In this document: positions 5,624-5,870 of the stretch, piece by piece
How the letters are laid out: the number at the start of each line of letters is the position of its first letter
Numbering within the stretch: the first letter of the stretch is position 1
DNA from: an uncultured Acidimicrobiaceae bacterium
Lineage (GTDB): Bacteria; Actinomycetota; Acidimicrobiia; Acidimicrobiales; UBA8592
Length of the DNA: 5,870 nucleotides
Assembly (NCBI GenBank): GCA_913031515.1
Contig: CAJWET010000107.1
Coordinates: forward strand, 1 to 5,870
Direction of reading: 5' to 3'
Notes under the pieces: generated by a model
The model's input: the letters and a program-made list of their open reading frames with translations, nothing else
What the model was told of the DNA's origin: nothing
Database searches by the model: none
Program-made: the position numbers and the translations under genes

Positions 5624-5870
5624 ATGATCAAACTCGAATCAGTTACAAAGGTTTACAAGGGAGAAGTTCTTGCTCTTCATGAGGCTTCTTGCGATATACA
5701 AAAAGGAGAGTTTGTCTTTCTTGTGGGGCAGTCCGGATCAGGGAAATCAACTTTTCTTCGCTTGTTGAACAAAGAAGAAGAACCTGATAATGGGAAAATC
5801 TTTGTGGCGGGGAAAGACATTGCTCGCTTACGCCGTTGGAGAGTTCCACAAATGCGTCGTCAGATTGGGA
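5624..5870 (+). CDS. ftsE: cell division ATP-binding protein FtsE, N-terminal part (truncated by window end)
   Basis: The ATG opens a frame that runs off the window after 82 residues (a full FtsE has about 220-230). It starts MIKLESVTKVYKGEVLALHE, the usual FtsE opening, and has Walker A GQSGSGKST at 35-43 followed by FLRLLNKEEEPDNGKI and the arginine-rich stretch RLRRWRVPQMRRQIG that leads into the Q-loop, which is cut off with the signature motif and Walker B. FtsE pairs with the membrane protein FtsX; the ABC-type complex sits at the division site and controls cell-wall hydrolases. The position right after secA-prfB fits the common actinobacterial order prfB-ftsE-ftsX-smpB, so ftsX is expected next. 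Shine-Dalgarno is weak (AAAG at 5617-5620). A TTG at 5591 is in frame but would add eleven atypical residues. Confidence 0.93.
   Translation, partial: MIKLESVTKVYKGEVLALHEASCDIQKGEFVFLVGQSGSGKSTFLRLLNKEEEPDNGKIFVAGKDIARLRRWRVPQMRRQIG

Noticed and set aside
5643..5849. 68-codon minus-strand open frame over ftsE
   Set aside because: Antisense to the FtsE Walker A region; no independent support.

Overview
The window is a compact, single-strand run of housekeeping genes, all on the plus strand: the last codons of metK (S-adenosylmethionine synthetase), complete ahcY (S-adenosylhomocysteine hydrolase), complete secA (preprotein translocase ATPase), complete prfB (peptide chain release factor 2) and the first 82 codons of ftsE (cell-division ABC ATPase). 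Coding density is very high. The only non-coding DNA is four gaps of 11, 81, 51 and 80 bases. There are no RNA genes, mobile elements, CRISPR arrays or phage genes.

The protein sequences point to an actinobacterium. The AhcY is the long form with the internal segments typical of actinobacterial enzymes, SecA reads like actinobacterial SecA1, and the secA-prfB-ftsE order is common in that phylum. Base composition is in the mid-40s percent GC over most of the window, low for classical Actinobacteria. This suggests a low-GC, probably uncultured lineage, for example one of the marine or freshwater Acidimicrobiia-like groups. The phylum is well supported; anything finer is inference.

Layout: 1-81 metK 3' end; 93-1556 ahcY, only 11 bases downstream of metK and almost certainly co-transcribed with it; 1557-1637 gap with a secA ribosome-binding site; 1638-4379 secA; 4380-4430 short gap with weak dyad symmetry; 4431-5543 prfB, read in one frame without the programmed frameshift of many bacteria; 5544-5623 gap with a 10-bp inverted repeat, an inner hairpin and a TTGACA box; 5624-5870 ftsE, cut by the window end. 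MetK and AhcY work together in the methyl cycle: one makes SAM, the other clears its inhibitory by-product SAH. SecA, RF2 and FtsE serve protein export, translation termination and division. They are linked here by shared constitutive demand rather than by one pathway.

No new biological system is visible; this is a core-genome region. The points most worth a second look are the structured prfB-ftsE spacer, a GC-rich block confined to the 5' third of ahcY (about 57% against 46% just downstream), a perfect 8-bp stem-loop inside secA, and the uninterrupted prfB frame.
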